Shown here: positions 1 through 9,026 of the stretch, in pieces
How the letters are laid out: each line of letters starts with the position of its first letter
Position numbering within the stretch: the first letter of the stretch is position 1
From: Thioglobus_B sp964558405
GTDB lineage: Bacteria > Pseudomonadota > Gammaproteobacteria > PS1 > Pseudothioglobaceae
Direction: 5' to 3'
NCBI GenBank assembly: GCA_964558405.1
Contig: CAZLDG010000004.1
Coordinates: forward strand, 1-55,611
Length of the DNA: 55,611 nt
The notes under the pieces: model-generated
Seen by the model: the letters and a program-made list of their open reading frames with translations, nothing else
Databases searched by the model: none
What the model was told of the DNA's origin: nothing
Translations under genes and position numbers: made by a program

Positions 1-11
1 TACGCACTATT

Positions 12-1586
12 ATGACAAATATTCACAGCGATAAAATTCTAATTCTTGACTTTGGCTCACAATACACGCAGCTAATTGCCCGCCGTGTACGTGAAATTGG
101 GGTTTACTGTGAATTACTGCCTTATGATGTAGATAGTGACTTTATCCGTGATTTCAATCCCAAGGGTATTATTCTCTCGGGCGGACCTGATACCGTAACC
201 ACCGATGATTCAGCGCGCGCACCTGAGTTGGTGTTCGAGTTAGGTGTGCCGGTTTTAGGTATTTGTTATGGCATGCAAACCATGGCCATGCAACTGGGTG
301 GCAATGCCAAATCGGCCGACAAGCATGAATACGGCTTTGCACAGATTCGCGCGCGCCATCACTCACCCCTACTAAGTGAGATTACCGACGAGGTTAATGA
401 TCAAGGTCATAGTCTGCTAGATGTGTGGATGAGCCACGGCATCGAAGTAACCGAACTGCCTACAGATTTTGAGCGTATCGCTTCCACTGATAATTGCGCG
501 ATTGCTGGTTTTGCCAACACGCAGAAAAATTATTACGGTCTACAATTTCACCCAGAGGTAACCCATACCAAACAAGGTTCTAGAATTCTAGAGCGCTTTG
601 TGGCAGATATCTGCGGTTGTGATAAACAATGGACCACAGACAATATTATTGCTGATTTGATTCAAAGTCTCAAGAATCAGATTGGCGATGGCAATGTATT
701 ACTAGGCCTATCAGGCGGTGTGGATTCTTCGGTGGTGGCTGCCCTGTTGCACCAAGCCATTGGCGATCAACTGACTTGTGTGTTTGTGGACAATGGCCTG
801 TTACGTCTAAATGAAGGCGACGAGGTCATGCATACTTTTGCTGAGAACATGGGTGTGAAAGTAATACGTGCCAATGCGCAACAAAAGTTCTATGATGACT
901 TGTCTAATGAAGATGATCCAGAGAAAAAGCGTAAGATTATTGGTCACGCCTTTATCGATGTGTTCGAGGAAGAGGCCAGAAAACTTGATAATATTCAATT
1001 CTTAGCCCAAGGCACCATCTATCCCGATGTGATTGAATCAGCCGGCGCCAAATCTGGCAAAGCCAAAGTGATTAAGTCACACCACAATGTCGGCGGTTTG
1101 CCAGAGGATTTGAAATTTGAATTGGTCGAGCCCCTTAAAGAGCTCTTTAAAGACGAGGTACGTACCATTGGTGTTAAGCTCGGTATTCCAGCGCATATGC
1201 TTTACCGCCACCCATTTCCGGGGCCGGGCCTAGGTGTGCGTATCCTTGGTCAGGTTAAGCAAGAATATGCTGATATTTTGCGTGAGGCTGATGCCATCTT
1301 TATGGATGAGCTGTATAAAAACGACCTATACGATAAAGTTAATCAAGCCTTTACCGTGTTCTTGCCGGTTAAATCAGTCGGGGTAACTGGTGATGAGCGT
1401 CGCTATGATTACGTGGTATCACTACGCGCTGTTGAGACTATCGACTTTATGACTGCACGTTGGGCACGTCTGCCGTATGATTTCTTGGATCATGTCTCTA
1501 ATCGCATCATGAACGAGATTCCGCGTATCTCGCGTGTGGTATATGACATATCGGGCAAGCCACCAGCCACCATTGAATGGGAGTAA
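12..1586 (+). CDS. guaA: GMP synthase (glutamine-hydrolysing)
   Basis: Converts XMP to GMP using ATP and glutamine in the cytosol, the last step of guanine nucleotide synthesis. At 524 aa it is the usual full length. The N-terminal class I glutamine amidotransferase domain shows the nucleophile in GICYGMQ (Cys85) and the His/Glu pair in FHPEVTH. The ATP-pyrophosphatase P-loop SGGVDSS follows, then the C-terminal dimerisation domain ending PPATIEWE. The ATG at 12 starts the canonical N-terminus. The upstream neighbour (often guaB) is outside the window. The 3' end overlaps tadA by 10 bp, so the two are probably co-transcribed. Confidence 0.98.
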   Translation: MTNIHSDKILILDFGSQYTQLIARRVREIGVYCELLPYDVDSDFIRDFNPKGIILSGGPDTVTTDDSARAPELVFELGVPVLGICYGMQTMAMQLGGNAKSADKHEYGFAQIRARHHSPLLSEITDEVNDQGHSLLDVWMSHGIEVTELPTDFERIASTDNCAIAGFANTQKNYYGLQFHPEVTHTKQGSRILERFVADICGCDKQWTTDNIIADLIQSLKNQIGDGNVLLGLSGGVDSSVVAALLHQAIGDQLTCVFVDNGLLRLNEGDEVMHTFAENMGVKVIRANAQQKFYDDLSNEDDPEKKRKIIGHAFIDVFEEEARKLDNIQFLAQGTIYPDVIESAGAKSGKAKVIKSHHNVGGLPEDLKFELVEPLKELFKDEVRTIGVKLGIPAHMLYRHPFPGPGLGVRILGQVKQEYADILREADAIFMDELYKNDLYDKVNQAFTVFLPVKSVGVTGDERRYDYVVSLRAVETIDFMTARWARLPYDFLDHVSNRIMNEIPRISRVVYDISGKPPATIEWE

Positions 1587-2038
1587 CGGCAGAAGACAAA
1601 CACTGGATGGCGCTTGCACTTGAGCAAGCCGAGTTAGCACAAGAACAAGACGAGGTGCCGGTAGGTGCCGTCTTGGTTCGAGATAACCAACTCATTGCCA
1701 GCGCGCACAATCAACCTATTCTTAGTAGCGACCCCAGTGCCCATGCTGAGATTCAGGTTATGCGCCAAGCCGGCAAAACACTTAACAATTACCGCCTACC
1801 TGATACCACACTCTACGTCACCCTAGAGCCTTGCACCATGTGCCTAGGTGCCATGGTGCATGCTCGCATTAAGCGCGTGGTATTTGGTGCTTATGATGCA
1901 AAAACTGGGGTTTGTGGCTCATGCGCTGACCTCTCTGATAGTGCGTGTTTTAACCACAGCATTGAAATCCAAGGCGGGGTATTAGCTGATGAGTGTAAAG
2001 AACGCTTACAACATTTTTTTAAAAGTCGTCGCCAATAA
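1577..2038 (+). CDS. tadA: tRNA-specific adenosine deaminase
   Basis: Deaminates the wobble adenosine of tRNA-Arg(ACG) to inosine. The 153-aa protein has the zinc-dependent cytidine/adenosine deaminase signature: His56-Ala-Glu58 (metal ligand and proton shuttle) in PSAHAE, and the ligands Cys86 and Cys89 in PCTMC. The ATG lies inside the last codons of guaA (10-bp overlap), indicating translational coupling. The C-terminal basic stretch HFFKSRRQ is typical of the family. A bidirectional terminator follows directly. Confidence 0.96.
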   Translation: MGVTAEDKHWMALALEQAELAQEQDEVPVGAVLVRDNQLIASAHNQPILSSDPSAHAEIQVMRQAGKTLNNYRLPDTTLYVTLEPCTMCLGAMVHARIKRVVFGAYDAKTGVCGSCADLSDSACFNHSIEIQGGVLADECKERLQHFFKSRRQ

Positions 2039-2063
2039 AAAGCCCGGAAAAATCCGGGCTTTT
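2037..2063. terminator. Bidirectional rho-independent terminator between tadA and fabG
   Basis: The 8-bp perfect stem AGCCCGGA/TCCGGGCT (2041-2048 with 2053-2060) has a four-base loop, an A-run on the left and a T-run on the right. It sits between convergent tadA (+) and fabG (-) and can serve both. Confidence 0.9.
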
Positions 2064-2083
2064 GGCTAAGTAGCAGTTAATGC

Positions 2084-2830
2084 TTATACGGTATACATAC
2101 CGCCGTTGACATGCAAGGTTTGTGCAGTAACATAAGCACCGCTCTCGCCGGCTAAGAATAACACACTTTGTGCAATTTCATCGGCCGTACCCAAGCGCCC
2201 CATTGGGATTTGTTTGGATAGTGCTTGTTTTTGCTCTTCAGGTAGGGCGTCAGTCATATCGGTTTTAATAAAACCTGGTGCTACCGCATTCACGGTAATG
2301 CCGCGCGGACCTACCTCACGTGCCAAGGACTTGGTAAAGCCCATGATGCCGGCTTTGGCTGCGGCATAATTCGTCTGCCCTGCATTACCCATAGCACCAA
2401 CCACTGAGGCGATAGAGATAATACGACCGGCTTTTTTCTTCATCATGCCGCGTAATACCGCCTTGGACATTTTATAAACCGAGGCTAGATTGGTGTTCAT
2501 AATGGCGTCCCACTCATCTTCTTTCATACGCATCAGTAGATTATCACGAGTGATACCAGCATTATTAATCAGAATATCTACCGCACCATACTCATCAGTA
2601 ATGGCTTTCATCACTGACTCAATTTGCTCATTATCGGTGACATTAAGCGCCATGCCCGTACCGTTTACGCCGTTTGCTTGCAAGGTATCACTAATGGCTT
2701 GCGCGCCACCTTCACTGGTCGCGGTACCAATCACAGTAGCGCCCGCACCACCTAAAGTCAAAGCAATTGCCTGACCAATACCACGACTGGCACCGGTAAC
2801 CAAAACCACTTTATTCTCTAAATTATTCAT
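2084..2830 (-). CDS. fabG: 3-oxoacyl-[acyl-carrier-protein] reductase
   Basis: NADPH-dependent reduction of beta-ketoacyl-ACP in type II fatty-acid synthesis. The 248-aa short-chain dehydrogenase has the cofactor motif TGASRGIG (residues 12-19), NNAG at 89-92, catalytic Ser142 and the Tyr155-x3-Lys159 pair in NYAAAK. The start codon overlaps the fabD stop codon by one base (TAATG), so the fabD-fabG pair is translationally coupled. acpP, often next, is not seen: convergent tadA lies downstream. Confidence 0.97.
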   Translation of the reverse strand: MNNLENKVVLVTGASRGIGQAIALTLGGAGATVIGTATSEGGAQAISDTLQANGVNGTGMALNVTDNEQIESVMKAITDEYGAVDILINNAGITRDNLLMRMKEDEWDAIMNTNLASVYKMSKAVLRGMMKKKAGRIISIASVVGAMGNAGQTNYAAAKAGIMGFTKSLAREVGPRGITVNAVAPGFIKTDMTDALPEEQKQALSKQIPMGRLGTADEIAQSVLFLAGESGAYVTAQTLHVNGGMYTV

Positions 2831-3759
2831 TACGCAATCTCTCCTATTGTTGTTGCAACGCTGGCCGAATCTAGCACAGCATTGGCAGTTAATGATTTAT
2901 CAATTCGACGTGTAAGTCCCGCTAATACTTTGCCTGGACCTGCTTCAATGAGTTTTTCTACGCCCATAGCGGCCATCTTTTGCACACTGCCGGTCCACAG
3001 TACCGGCTTATGCAGTTGTGCCACCAAATTAGCGCGCATCTGCTCAACACTTTCAGCTGCTTCCATATCTACATTGTGCAGTACTGGTGTATTGCCCATT
3101 GAAAAATCAGTTGCGTTCACAGCGCCAGCAAATTCACTAGCCGCTTCATTCATCAATGAACAATGTGAAGGTACACTCACTGGCAATACCACAGCGCGCT
3201 TAGCGCCAGCCGCTTTCATGGCTTCACAGGTTGTATCTACTGCTGCCTTATTACCGGCAATTACCACCTGGCCTGGCGAGTTAAAGTTCACTGCTTCTAC
3301 AATACCTTCACCCTGATAATCAGCACAAATCTTTACCACAGATTCATCATCCAAGCCCAGGATGGCTGCCATAGCGCCCACACCCTGAGGCACGGCAGAT
3401 TGCATTAGTTCAGCACGGGTTTTAACCAGCTTAATACCATCAGCAAAATCCAGCGCACCTGAGGCGACTAGAGCGGTGTATTCACCCAAACTATGACCTG
3501 CCATACACATAGGTGATAAGTCGGTTTCACCTGCCAGCACCTGATAAGTTGCATAACCTGCTGCTAGCATGGCTGGTTGCGTATTTTGCGTTTGATTCAG
3601 TGCTTCTTGATCATTTTGAGTCAGGCTCCACAGGTCAAAACCCAAAGCGTCAGAGGCCTGAGAAAAAGTTTGCCCAACAACGGGAAAATTATCAGCCAAA
3701 TCGGCCAACATAGCTAAGGATTGTGATCCTTGTCCTGGAAAAACAATTGCGTATCGCAT
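2830..3759 (-). CDS. fabD: Malonyl-CoA:ACP transacylase
   Basis: Transfers malonyl from CoA to ACP to supply fatty-acid elongation. The 309-aa protein shows the family landmarks: GQGSQ near residue 9, nucleophile Ser90 in GHSLG, and catalytic His199 in PSHCS. It is the first gene of a fabD-fabG pair. fabH is absent immediately upstream; instead there is a terminator and the rplU-rpmA operon. Confidence 0.97.
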   Translation of the reverse strand: MRYAIVFPGQGSQSLAMLADLADNFPVVGQTFSQASDALGFDLWSLTQNDQEALNQTQNTQPAMLAAGYATYQVLAGETDLSPMCMAGHSLGEYTALVASGALDFADGIKLVKTRAELMQSAVPQGVGAMAAILGLDDESVVKICADYQGEGIVEAVNFNSPGQVVIAGNKAAVDTTCEAMKAAGAKRAVVLPVSVPSHCSLMNEAASEFAGAVNATDFSMGNTPVLHNVDMEAAESVEQMRANLVAQLHKPVLWTGSVQKMAAMGVEKLIEAGPGKVLAGLTRRIDKSLTANAVLDSASVATTIGEIA

Positions 3760-3798
3760 AATAAACCTAGTAATTAATCTGTCCTTATTTTAGACAAT

Positions 3799-3825
3799 AA
3801 AAAAGCGCCGGTTAGGCGCTTTTTT
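3799..3825 (-). terminator. Terminator of the rplU-rpmA operon
   Basis: Stem AGCGCC/GGCGCT (3804-3809 with 3815-3820) is flanked by an A-run on the left and a T-run on the right. Placed after the rpmA stop codon on the minus strand, it would end that transcript before fabD. Confidence 0.85.
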
Positions 3826-3845
3826 AAATAATCTCTGCGTAGACA

Positions 3846-4103
3846 CTAAGCCGTTTCAACCGATACGTATTGACGGTTAAACTTACCTTTCTTAGCAAAA
3901 ACCACTTTACCATCTGCTGTGGCAAACAATGTGTCGTCCTTGCCTTTTTGTACATTAGTACCCGGGTGGAATTTAGTACCTCTTTGACGCACTAAAATAT
4001 TACCTGCCAATACTGCTTGACCACCAAAACGCTTAACACCTAATCGTTTTGATACCGAATCTCTACCGTTATTAGTACTACCGCCTGCTTTTTTGTGAGC
4101 CAT
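3846..4103 (-). CDS. rpmA: 50S ribosomal protein L27
   Basis: Component of the large subunit near the peptidyl-transferase centre. 85 aa, full length. The N-terminus MAHKKAGGSTNNGRDS is the canonical bacterial L27 start, and the body carries the family's RQRGTKFHPG signature. A strong Shine-Dalgarno (GGAGAG) precedes the ATG. It follows rplU by 13 bp, the conserved rplU-rpmA operon; obg/cgtA, a frequent third gene, is not here. Confidence 0.98.
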   Translation of the reverse strand: MAHKKAGGSTNNGRDSVSKRLGVKRFGGQAVLAGNILVRQRGTKFHPGTNVQKGKDDTLFATADGKVVFAKKGKFNRQYVSVETA

Positions 4104-4116
4104 ATCTCTCTCCTAA

Positions 4117-4428
4117 TTATGCTTTAATCTTACCGATTTGAATTTCAGTAAACAACTGACGATGGCCTTGGCGCTTCATTGAGTGCTTACGACGACGGAA
4201 CTTGATAATATTTACCTTTTTGCCTTTGCCTTGCGCTACCACTTTTGCCTCTACTGATGCTTTGGCAACCGTTGGTGCACCCACTTGGATGTTATCGCCA
4301 TCAGCAACCATTAGTACTTCTTTAAAAGTTACTTTTTTGCCGATTTCAGTTTCTAATTTCTCTACTTTTAAGGTGTCGCCCTCTTCTACTCGATATTGCT
4401 TGCCACCTGTCTTAATTACTGCGTACAT
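4117..4428 (-). CDS. rplU: 50S ribosomal protein L21
   Basis: Large-subunit protein that binds 23S rRNA. The 103-aa form starts MYAVIKTGGKQYRVEEGD, the canonical L21 N-terminus. A longer in-frame extension to 4467 exists, but it adds non-family residues and reads over the likely promoter, so I chose the ATG at 4428. The C-terminal FRRRKHSMKRQGHRQ segment is the basic rRNA-binding signature. First gene of the rplU-rpmA operon. Confidence 0.97.
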   Translation of the reverse strand: MYAVIKTGGKQYRVEEGDTLKVEKLETEIGKKVTFKEVLMVADGDNIQVGAPTVAKASVEAKVVAQGKGKKVNIIKFRRRKHSMKRQGHRQLFTEIQIGKIKA

Positions 4429-4466
4429 AATAAAACCTAAAATGTTTAATTTCGTAAAAAGAGGCA

Positions 4467-4495
4467 ATTATACCCAAAGCGCACACTAAGTGAAA
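4467..4495 (-). promoter_or_regulatory. Probable sigma70 promoter of rplU-rpmA
   Basis: On the minus strand TATAAT (4467-4472) lies 17 bp from TTTCAC (4490-4495), 38 bp upstream of the rplU ATG. The -10 is consensus and the -35 weak. A divergent TATAAT for ppiB lies at 4508-4513, so the 113-bp gap holds two back-to-back promoters. Confidence 0.6.
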
Positions 4496-4541
4496 GCAAG
4501 TTTTCAGTATAATTGCAATTTTTTACTACGAACTTTAGAGC

Positions 4542-5027
4542 ATGATTATTTTTGAAACCAACCTGGGTAATATTTGTATTAATGTTGATGAGGAAAATGC
4601 ACCAATTAGTGCGCAAAACTTCATTGATTACGTCAATGATGGCTTCTACGATGGCACGATTTTCCACCGTGTGATTAAAAACTTTATGATTCAAGGTGGT
4701 GGTTTTGATGAACAGATGAGTCAAAAATCTACCAAGGCTGAGATTGAGAATGAAGCCAAAAACGGTCTGAAAAACGTGAAGTATTCCATTGCCATGGCAC
4801 GCACAATGGCACCACATTCAGCCAGCTCACAATTCTTTATTAACACGGCTGATAACGGCTTTTTAGACTATCCAGGCCAAGATGGCTGGGGCTATTGTGT
4901 ATTTGGTGAGGTGATTGATGGCCAAGACGTGGTCGATCGCATTGGTGTAGTGGCTACAGGCAATCGCGCTGGCCATGCTGACGTTCCAAGTGATAACGTG
5001 GTGATCACCAAAGCCTATATTCAGTAA
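4542..5027 (+). CDS. ppiB: Cyclophilin-type peptidyl-prolyl cis-trans isomerase B
   Basis: Catalyses cis-trans isomerisation of proline peptide bonds. The 161-aa protein has no signal peptide, so it is the cytoplasmic PpiB form. Cyclophilin active-site motifs are visible: FHRVIKNFMIQGG, then SASSQFFIN, then the FGEV segment. TATAAT at 4508-4513 is a plausible -10. The stop overlaps the lpxH start by one base (TAATG), so the two are coupled, an arrangement common in gammaproteobacteria. Confidence 0.96.
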   Translation: MIIFETNLGNICINVDEENAPISAQNFIDYVNDGFYDGTIFHRVIKNFMIQGGGFDEQMSQKSTKAEIENEAKNGLKNVKYSIAMARTMAPHSASSQFFINTADNGFLDYPGQDGWGYCVFGEVIDGQDVVDRIGVVATGNRAGHADVPSDNVVITKAYIQ

Positions 5028-5737
5028 TGAAACCCACTTCGCTAATTATAGCGGACCTCCACCTCACTGCCGTTGAGGTGGAAAAAACCCAATTGTTTGC
5101 TAGGTTCTGTCAAGAGCACGCCAAACAATACGACCAGTTATTTATTCTGGGCGATTTATTTAACACCTGGCTTGGCGATGATTTATCCATCGCTAACTAC
5201 CCAGTGGTTATTCAAGCGCTCAAATCCCTGACAGCAACCACTAAAGTTTTTGTGATGACGGGTAATCGTGACTTTTTACTGGGTGCTGAGTTTGAACGCG
5301 CCAGCGGCGCCAAACTCATTCAGACGCCTTATTTGTTAGAAACAGGCCAACAGGACTATGTACTTACCCATGGCGATGAGCTCTGCAGCGATGATTTAGA
5401 GTATCAACAACTTAAATCAGTCTTGCAGCATCCAATTACCCAATTTATCTTTTTGCACTTGCCAAAGAAATTGCGTCTTAAGATCAGCGGGCAATTGCGT
5501 AAGAAGAGCGTGGAAGCGCAGCGCTATAAATCCCGTGAGATTATGGATGCCAACCCAGAGACGGTTAATCAACTGATGGGGAAATACCCCGGCGCCAATC
5601 TAATTCATGGCCATACTCATCGACAAAACACCCACCAAGGAGAAACTTATACACGCTACGTACTGGGAGATTGGAGTGAGACAGAGGGTAATGCCATCAC
5701 TTTGGGTGAGCAACTAGGCTGGCTTGAAATTCGCTAA
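5027..5737 (+). CDS. lpxH: UDP-2,3-diacylglucosamine hydrolase
   Basis: Hydrolyses UDP-2,3-diacylglucosamine to lipid X plus UMP in lipid A synthesis at the inner-membrane face, so the organism makes lipid A. The 236-aa calcineurin-like phosphoesterase has the metal-binding blocks ADLHL, GDLFNTWLGDD, GNRDF, HGDELC and HGHTHR in order. The first block has Ala where Ser is usual. Its last 24 bp overlap the convergent RNB ribonuclease gene. Confidence 0.95.
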   Translation: MKPTSLIIADLHLTAVEVEKTQLFARFCQEHAKQYDQLFILGDLFNTWLGDDLSIANYPVVIQALKSLTATTKVFVMTGNRDFLLGAEFERASGAKLIQTPYLLETGQQDYVLTHGDELCSDDLEYQQLKSVLQHPITQFIFLHLPKKLRLKISGQLRKKSVEAQRYKSREIMDANPETVNQLMGKYPGANLIHGHTHRQNTHQGETYTRYVLGDWSETEGNAITLGEQLGWLEIR

Positions 5738-7519
5738 GCGCTCAACCAAATCTACTCTACCTACTTTCAATGTAATTTCTGCATCTAGTTCTGGCAACGC
5801 CTTAAATTTAATCTGCGTCATCATGCCCAACTCAGGAATTAGCAGTAGCGCTTTGTCTTTATGGGTATCGACTACCACACCGGTGCCCGACCAGTCTGGA
5901 TTTTGCAATAAATACAAACACTTATAATGATCATTACTGGCACGAATGGTCTTACCAATACTTGGCTGCATGGCGTTGTTAATACCAATTAACTCTTTGA
6001 TCCGAGTCTCATCCAAGGTTGGCTGAGCGGCCAAGTACAAAGACAGTTGTTGATGCGCTAGTAAATCCAAATATCTTCTCAGTGGTGAGGTAATACGCAA
6101 ATAACCCGTTAAGCCCAAGCCATAATGCAATAGCACCTTGGTAGAGATGGCCGAGCGTTTAAAACACTTGGTAGCGGCAAAAGATTCACTCAACGTGAAC
6201 TGGTCTTTTTTAGCCAACATCTCTGGAGAGAATTCGCCCTCATCTTGAATGGCATAAGGCATGGCAATCCCGTGTGTCTGTGCAAACTGCCCGGTGGCAC
6301 GACCTGCCATAATCATCAGCTCAGCCACCAAATCTCGACTGGGCGTCGAGCTCTGCGCACTAATATTCACTTGTGTATCGCTCAGACGTACATTCACACT
6401 AGGCAAATCCAAACTGATGGCTCCACTTTCATCACGATAAGCTTGGTGCGCCTTAACTACCTTTGATAAGGCCGATAGATCCTCATGCGTTTGCATCAGC
6501 TCATCTGCCTGCTCATAAGTCATTTTCTCCACACGGATAATGGACTTAAGCACCTCAATATTGTGCATTTGCCCATCGGCAAAATCAAAGCCAATAGATA
6601 AGGCATTAGAGGTCTGGCTCATACCCAGTGCGCATTTATCCGTTAATGCGACTGGCAACATGTGTCGAATTTGATCTGGCAGATACAAATTAGAGATACG
6701 CTCTTGGGCGTAATCATCCAGCTCTGAACCGATTGCCACTACACTGCCGACGTCTGCCACATGTATCCACACTCTATCGCCATCAATACTAATGGCATCA
6801 TCGGCATCGTTCGAACCTTCGTTGTCAATAGCGTAACTGGATAGATGGGTCAGATCAACACGCTCCACCTCCAAGACATCAACAGCCAGCTCTTTGTCCT
6901 CAGAAAGATCAAACCTGGCTGGATAGGGATTAAATTCTTGAGTGAAGTAACCCAGTTTTAGCAGTAGCTGATAAGCCGCTTCTGGTGTATTTTCAATCTT
7001 TAGTAGCGAGAGGATCTTGGCGTGTTTTGATTGATTGAGTGCCACCTTTTCAATCTCTTGCAAATAAGACGTATCGGCCTCGTCATAACGATTGTTTTGA
7101 ATATTGGCCATACAATTGGCCAATAGTTCTGCTTCACGCGCCTCGGCTTCACGCTTAGCTTGGATGGAATCTACCTGTTCAGAGGGGCGGACAAAAATTT
7201 GATCTTTTTGCCAATAAAAATACAGCCCATCTTCAACCAAGAGACAAGTGCACCAAGCATTTTGCGCACTATAAGTATCAAAAAGCCACTCGGTAATCTC
7301 TTGTAAAGACAGGGATTCTTCTTGAAATTCTTCTAGTACCGCAACATCAGCAGACGCGCACGCATCATTAACAGATTCGAATTTTGGATGGATAAAACGA
7401 AAGTCTTTCTCACGCACCTTGCGTGTGGAACCATCGGCAAATTCAATCTCGAACTTGTGCGTATTTTGCGCAATAATGCGCGCAGGCTTGCCCTTGTAGG
7501 CAACCAGTGAATCAATCAA
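5714..7519 (-). CDS. RNB-domain ribonuclease (RNase II/R family)
   Basis: Processive 3'-5' exoribonuclease for RNA turnover. The 601-aa protein shows the RNB catalytic core: the acidic metal-binding cluster in NEGSNDADDAIS, followed by VWIHVADVG, and RITSPLRRYLDLLAHQQL near the C-terminus. Length is near RNase II (about 640) and well short of RNase R, and no long lysine-rich tail is present. The N-terminal ~70 residues look like an RNA-binding or beta-barrel region. It starts 13 bp after gcvH and is the last gene of the PP0621-yciB-gcvT-gcvH-rnb run. Confidence 0.9.
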   Translation of the reverse strand: MIDSLVAYKGKPARIIAQNTHKFEIEFADGSTRKVREKDFRFIHPKFESVNDACASADVAVLEEFQEESLSLQEITEWLFDTYSAQNAWCTCLLVEDGLYFYWQKDQIFVRPSEQVDSIQAKREAEAREAELLANCMANIQNNRYDEADTSYLQEIEKVALNQSKHAKILSLLKIENTPEAAYQLLLKLGYFTQEFNPYPARFDLSEDKELAVDVLEVERVDLTHLSSYAIDNEGSNDADDAISIDGDRVWIHVADVGSVVAIGSELDDYAQERISNLYLPDQIRHMLPVALTDKCALGMSQTSNALSIGFDFADGQMHNIEVLKSIIRVEKMTYEQADELMQTHEDLSALSKVVKAHQAYRDESGAISLDLPSVNVRLSDTQVNISAQSSTPSRDLVAELMIMAGRATGQFAQTHGIAMPYAIQDEGEFSPEMLAKKDQFTLSESFAATKCFKRSAISTKVLLHYGLGLTGYLRITSPLRRYLDLLAHQQLSLYLAAQPTLDETRIKELIGINNAMQPSIGKTIRASNDHYKCLYLLQNPDWSGTGVVVDTHKDKALLLIPELGMMTQIKFKALPELDAEITLKVGRVDLVERLANFKPA

Positions 7520-7532
7520 TTTGCAGGGGTTT

Positions 7533-7907
7533 TTAGTCTAATGTCTGCGCGTAAGCATCAGCATCCATTAAATTATCAATGCTATCTGCTTTAAACTTCA
7601 CTAACCAACCGTCGTCATAACAGCTTGAGTTGACCAATTCTGGCTCATCCTCTAGCTCTTCATTGGCTTCAACCACTTCTAGGTCGGCCGGCGCATAAAC
7701 ACCACTGGCCGCTTTCACCGACTCTACCACACAAAATTCCTCTTCTTGTGAGGCCTCATCGCCCGCACCCGGTAGTTCGATAAATACCATGTCACCCAAT
7801 TGCGCTTGCGCATGATCGGTCACACCCATGGTATAAGTACCATCGCCATTGTCTAGAATCCACTCATGGGTTTCTGTGTATTGTCTGTCGTCTCTTACTT
7901 CGCTCAT
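7533..7907 (-). CDS. gcvH: Glycine cleavage system H protein
   Basis: Lipoylated carrier that shuttles the methylamine group between the P, T and L proteins of glycine cleavage. 124 aa. The lipoyl-accepting lysine is Lys65 in VESVKAASGVYAP, and the TETHEW motif near the N-terminus is typical. It lies directly after gcvT; gcvP is not in the window. A Shine-Dalgarno-like GGAGAGG precedes the ATG. Confidence 0.97.
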   Translation of the reverse strand: MSEVRDDRQYTETHEWILDNGDGTYTMGVTDHAQAQLGDMVFIELPGAGDEASQEEEFCVVESVKAASGVYAPADLEVVEANEELEDEPELVNSSCYDDGWLVKFKADSIDNLMDADAYAQTLD

Positions 7908-7949
7908 GTTAATCCTCTCCTAATAATTTGCGCTTACTCACGATAAACG

Positions 7950-9026
7950 CTAAACCAAAACTTTACCATTACGAACAAATGGTGGTTTGACTATTTTAGC
8001 CGAAACCAACTTGTTTCTCATTTCAATCTCGCAGCTTCCAGTGGTACCCATCGGCACACTGGCCAAGGCAATCGCCTGACCCATGGTTGGCGAGAAAGTA
8101 CCTGAGGTTACTTCACCCTCACCCAAACTGCTCACCACTTTCTGATGATTACGAATCACACCCTTGCCTTCTAATACCAGGCCAACGATGGTCTTTTTCA
8201 CACCTTCATCACGCAAAGCCTCTAAGGCTGGGCGACCCACAAATTGTCGATCTTCATTATTAAGATCCACCGTCCAGGTTAATGCCGCCTCTAGTGGTGA
8301 AGTATCCTCATCCATCTCTGAGCCATATAAGCTCATGCCAGCTTCCAAGCGCAAGGTGTCACGCGCACCCAGACCACAAGGTCTAACGCCGGCCTCTAAT
8401 AACATTTTCCAAGTGAACTCAGCTGCCTTGGCAGGTAACATAATCTCAAAGCCGTCTTCACCGGTATAGCCCGTACGCGCCACAAATAATTCACCGACAC
8501 TCGCAGCAAAAAACGGCCCTAACTCGCCACACACTTCTTCTACGCCAGGAATAGCCTGATAGGTCTTGGCTCTGGAATTTGGCCCTTGTACCGCAATCAT
8601 CGCCAAGTCGAGTTTCGGCTCAACCACGACATTAAACTCGCCCACTTGGGCATTAATCCAAGCAATGTCTTTTTCTGTGGTGCCGGCATTAATCACCATG
8701 CGATAGTATTGATCATCTAAATAATAAACAATCAAATCATCAACCACACCACCGCGATCATTAAGCATACAACTATATAGCGCCTTACCCTGATCCTTAA
8801 GTTTGGCTACATCATTAGCAATCAGCACCTGTAGAAAGGCTTTGGCATCTACACCTTTAAAATCTACTACCGTCATGTGCGAGACGTCAAACATACCCGC
8901 ATCATCACGCACCACGTGGTGCTCTTCAATTTGCGATCCATAGTTCAGTGGCATTTCCCAGCCACCAAAATCAACCATTTTTCCGTCCGCATCAACATGC
9001 GCTTGATATAGAGGTGTACGCTTCAT
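7950..9026 (-). CDS. gcvT: Glycine cleavage system aminomethyltransferase (T protein)
   Basis: Transfers the methylene group from the H-protein to tetrahydrofolate, releasing ammonia. The 358-aa protein begins MKRTPLYQAHVDADGKMVDFGGWEMP, the usual GcvT N-terminus, and contains FDVSHM and the GLGARDTLRLEAG segment. It overlaps yciB upstream by 4 bp, and gcvH follows after 42 bp, so one operon is likely. No glycine-riboswitch-like region can exist ahead of it because the upstream gene overlaps. Confidence 0.97.
   Translation of the reverse strand: MKRTPLYQAHVDADGKMVDFGGWEMPLNYGSQIEEHHVVRDDAGMFDVSHMTVVDFKGVDAKAFLQVLIANDVAKLKDQGKALYSCMLNDRGGVVDDLIVYYLDDQYYRMVINAGTTEKDIAWINAQVGEFNVVVEPKLDLAMIAVQGPNSRAKTYQAIPGVEEVCGELGPFFAASVGELFVARTGYTGEDGFEIMLPAKAAEFTWKMLLEAGVRPCGLGARDTLRLEAGMSLYGSEMDEDTSPLEAALTWTVDLNNEDRQFVGRPALEALRDEGVKKTIVGLVLEGKGVIRNHQKVVSSLGEGEVTSGTFSPTMGQAIALASVPMGTTGSCEIEMRNKLVSAKIVKPPFVRNGKVLV

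Noticed and set aside
9023..9026. Glycine riboswitch ahead of gcvT
   Set aside because: gcvT overlaps yciB, so there is no leader to hold one; nothing riboswitch-like is visible around 7908-7949 either.
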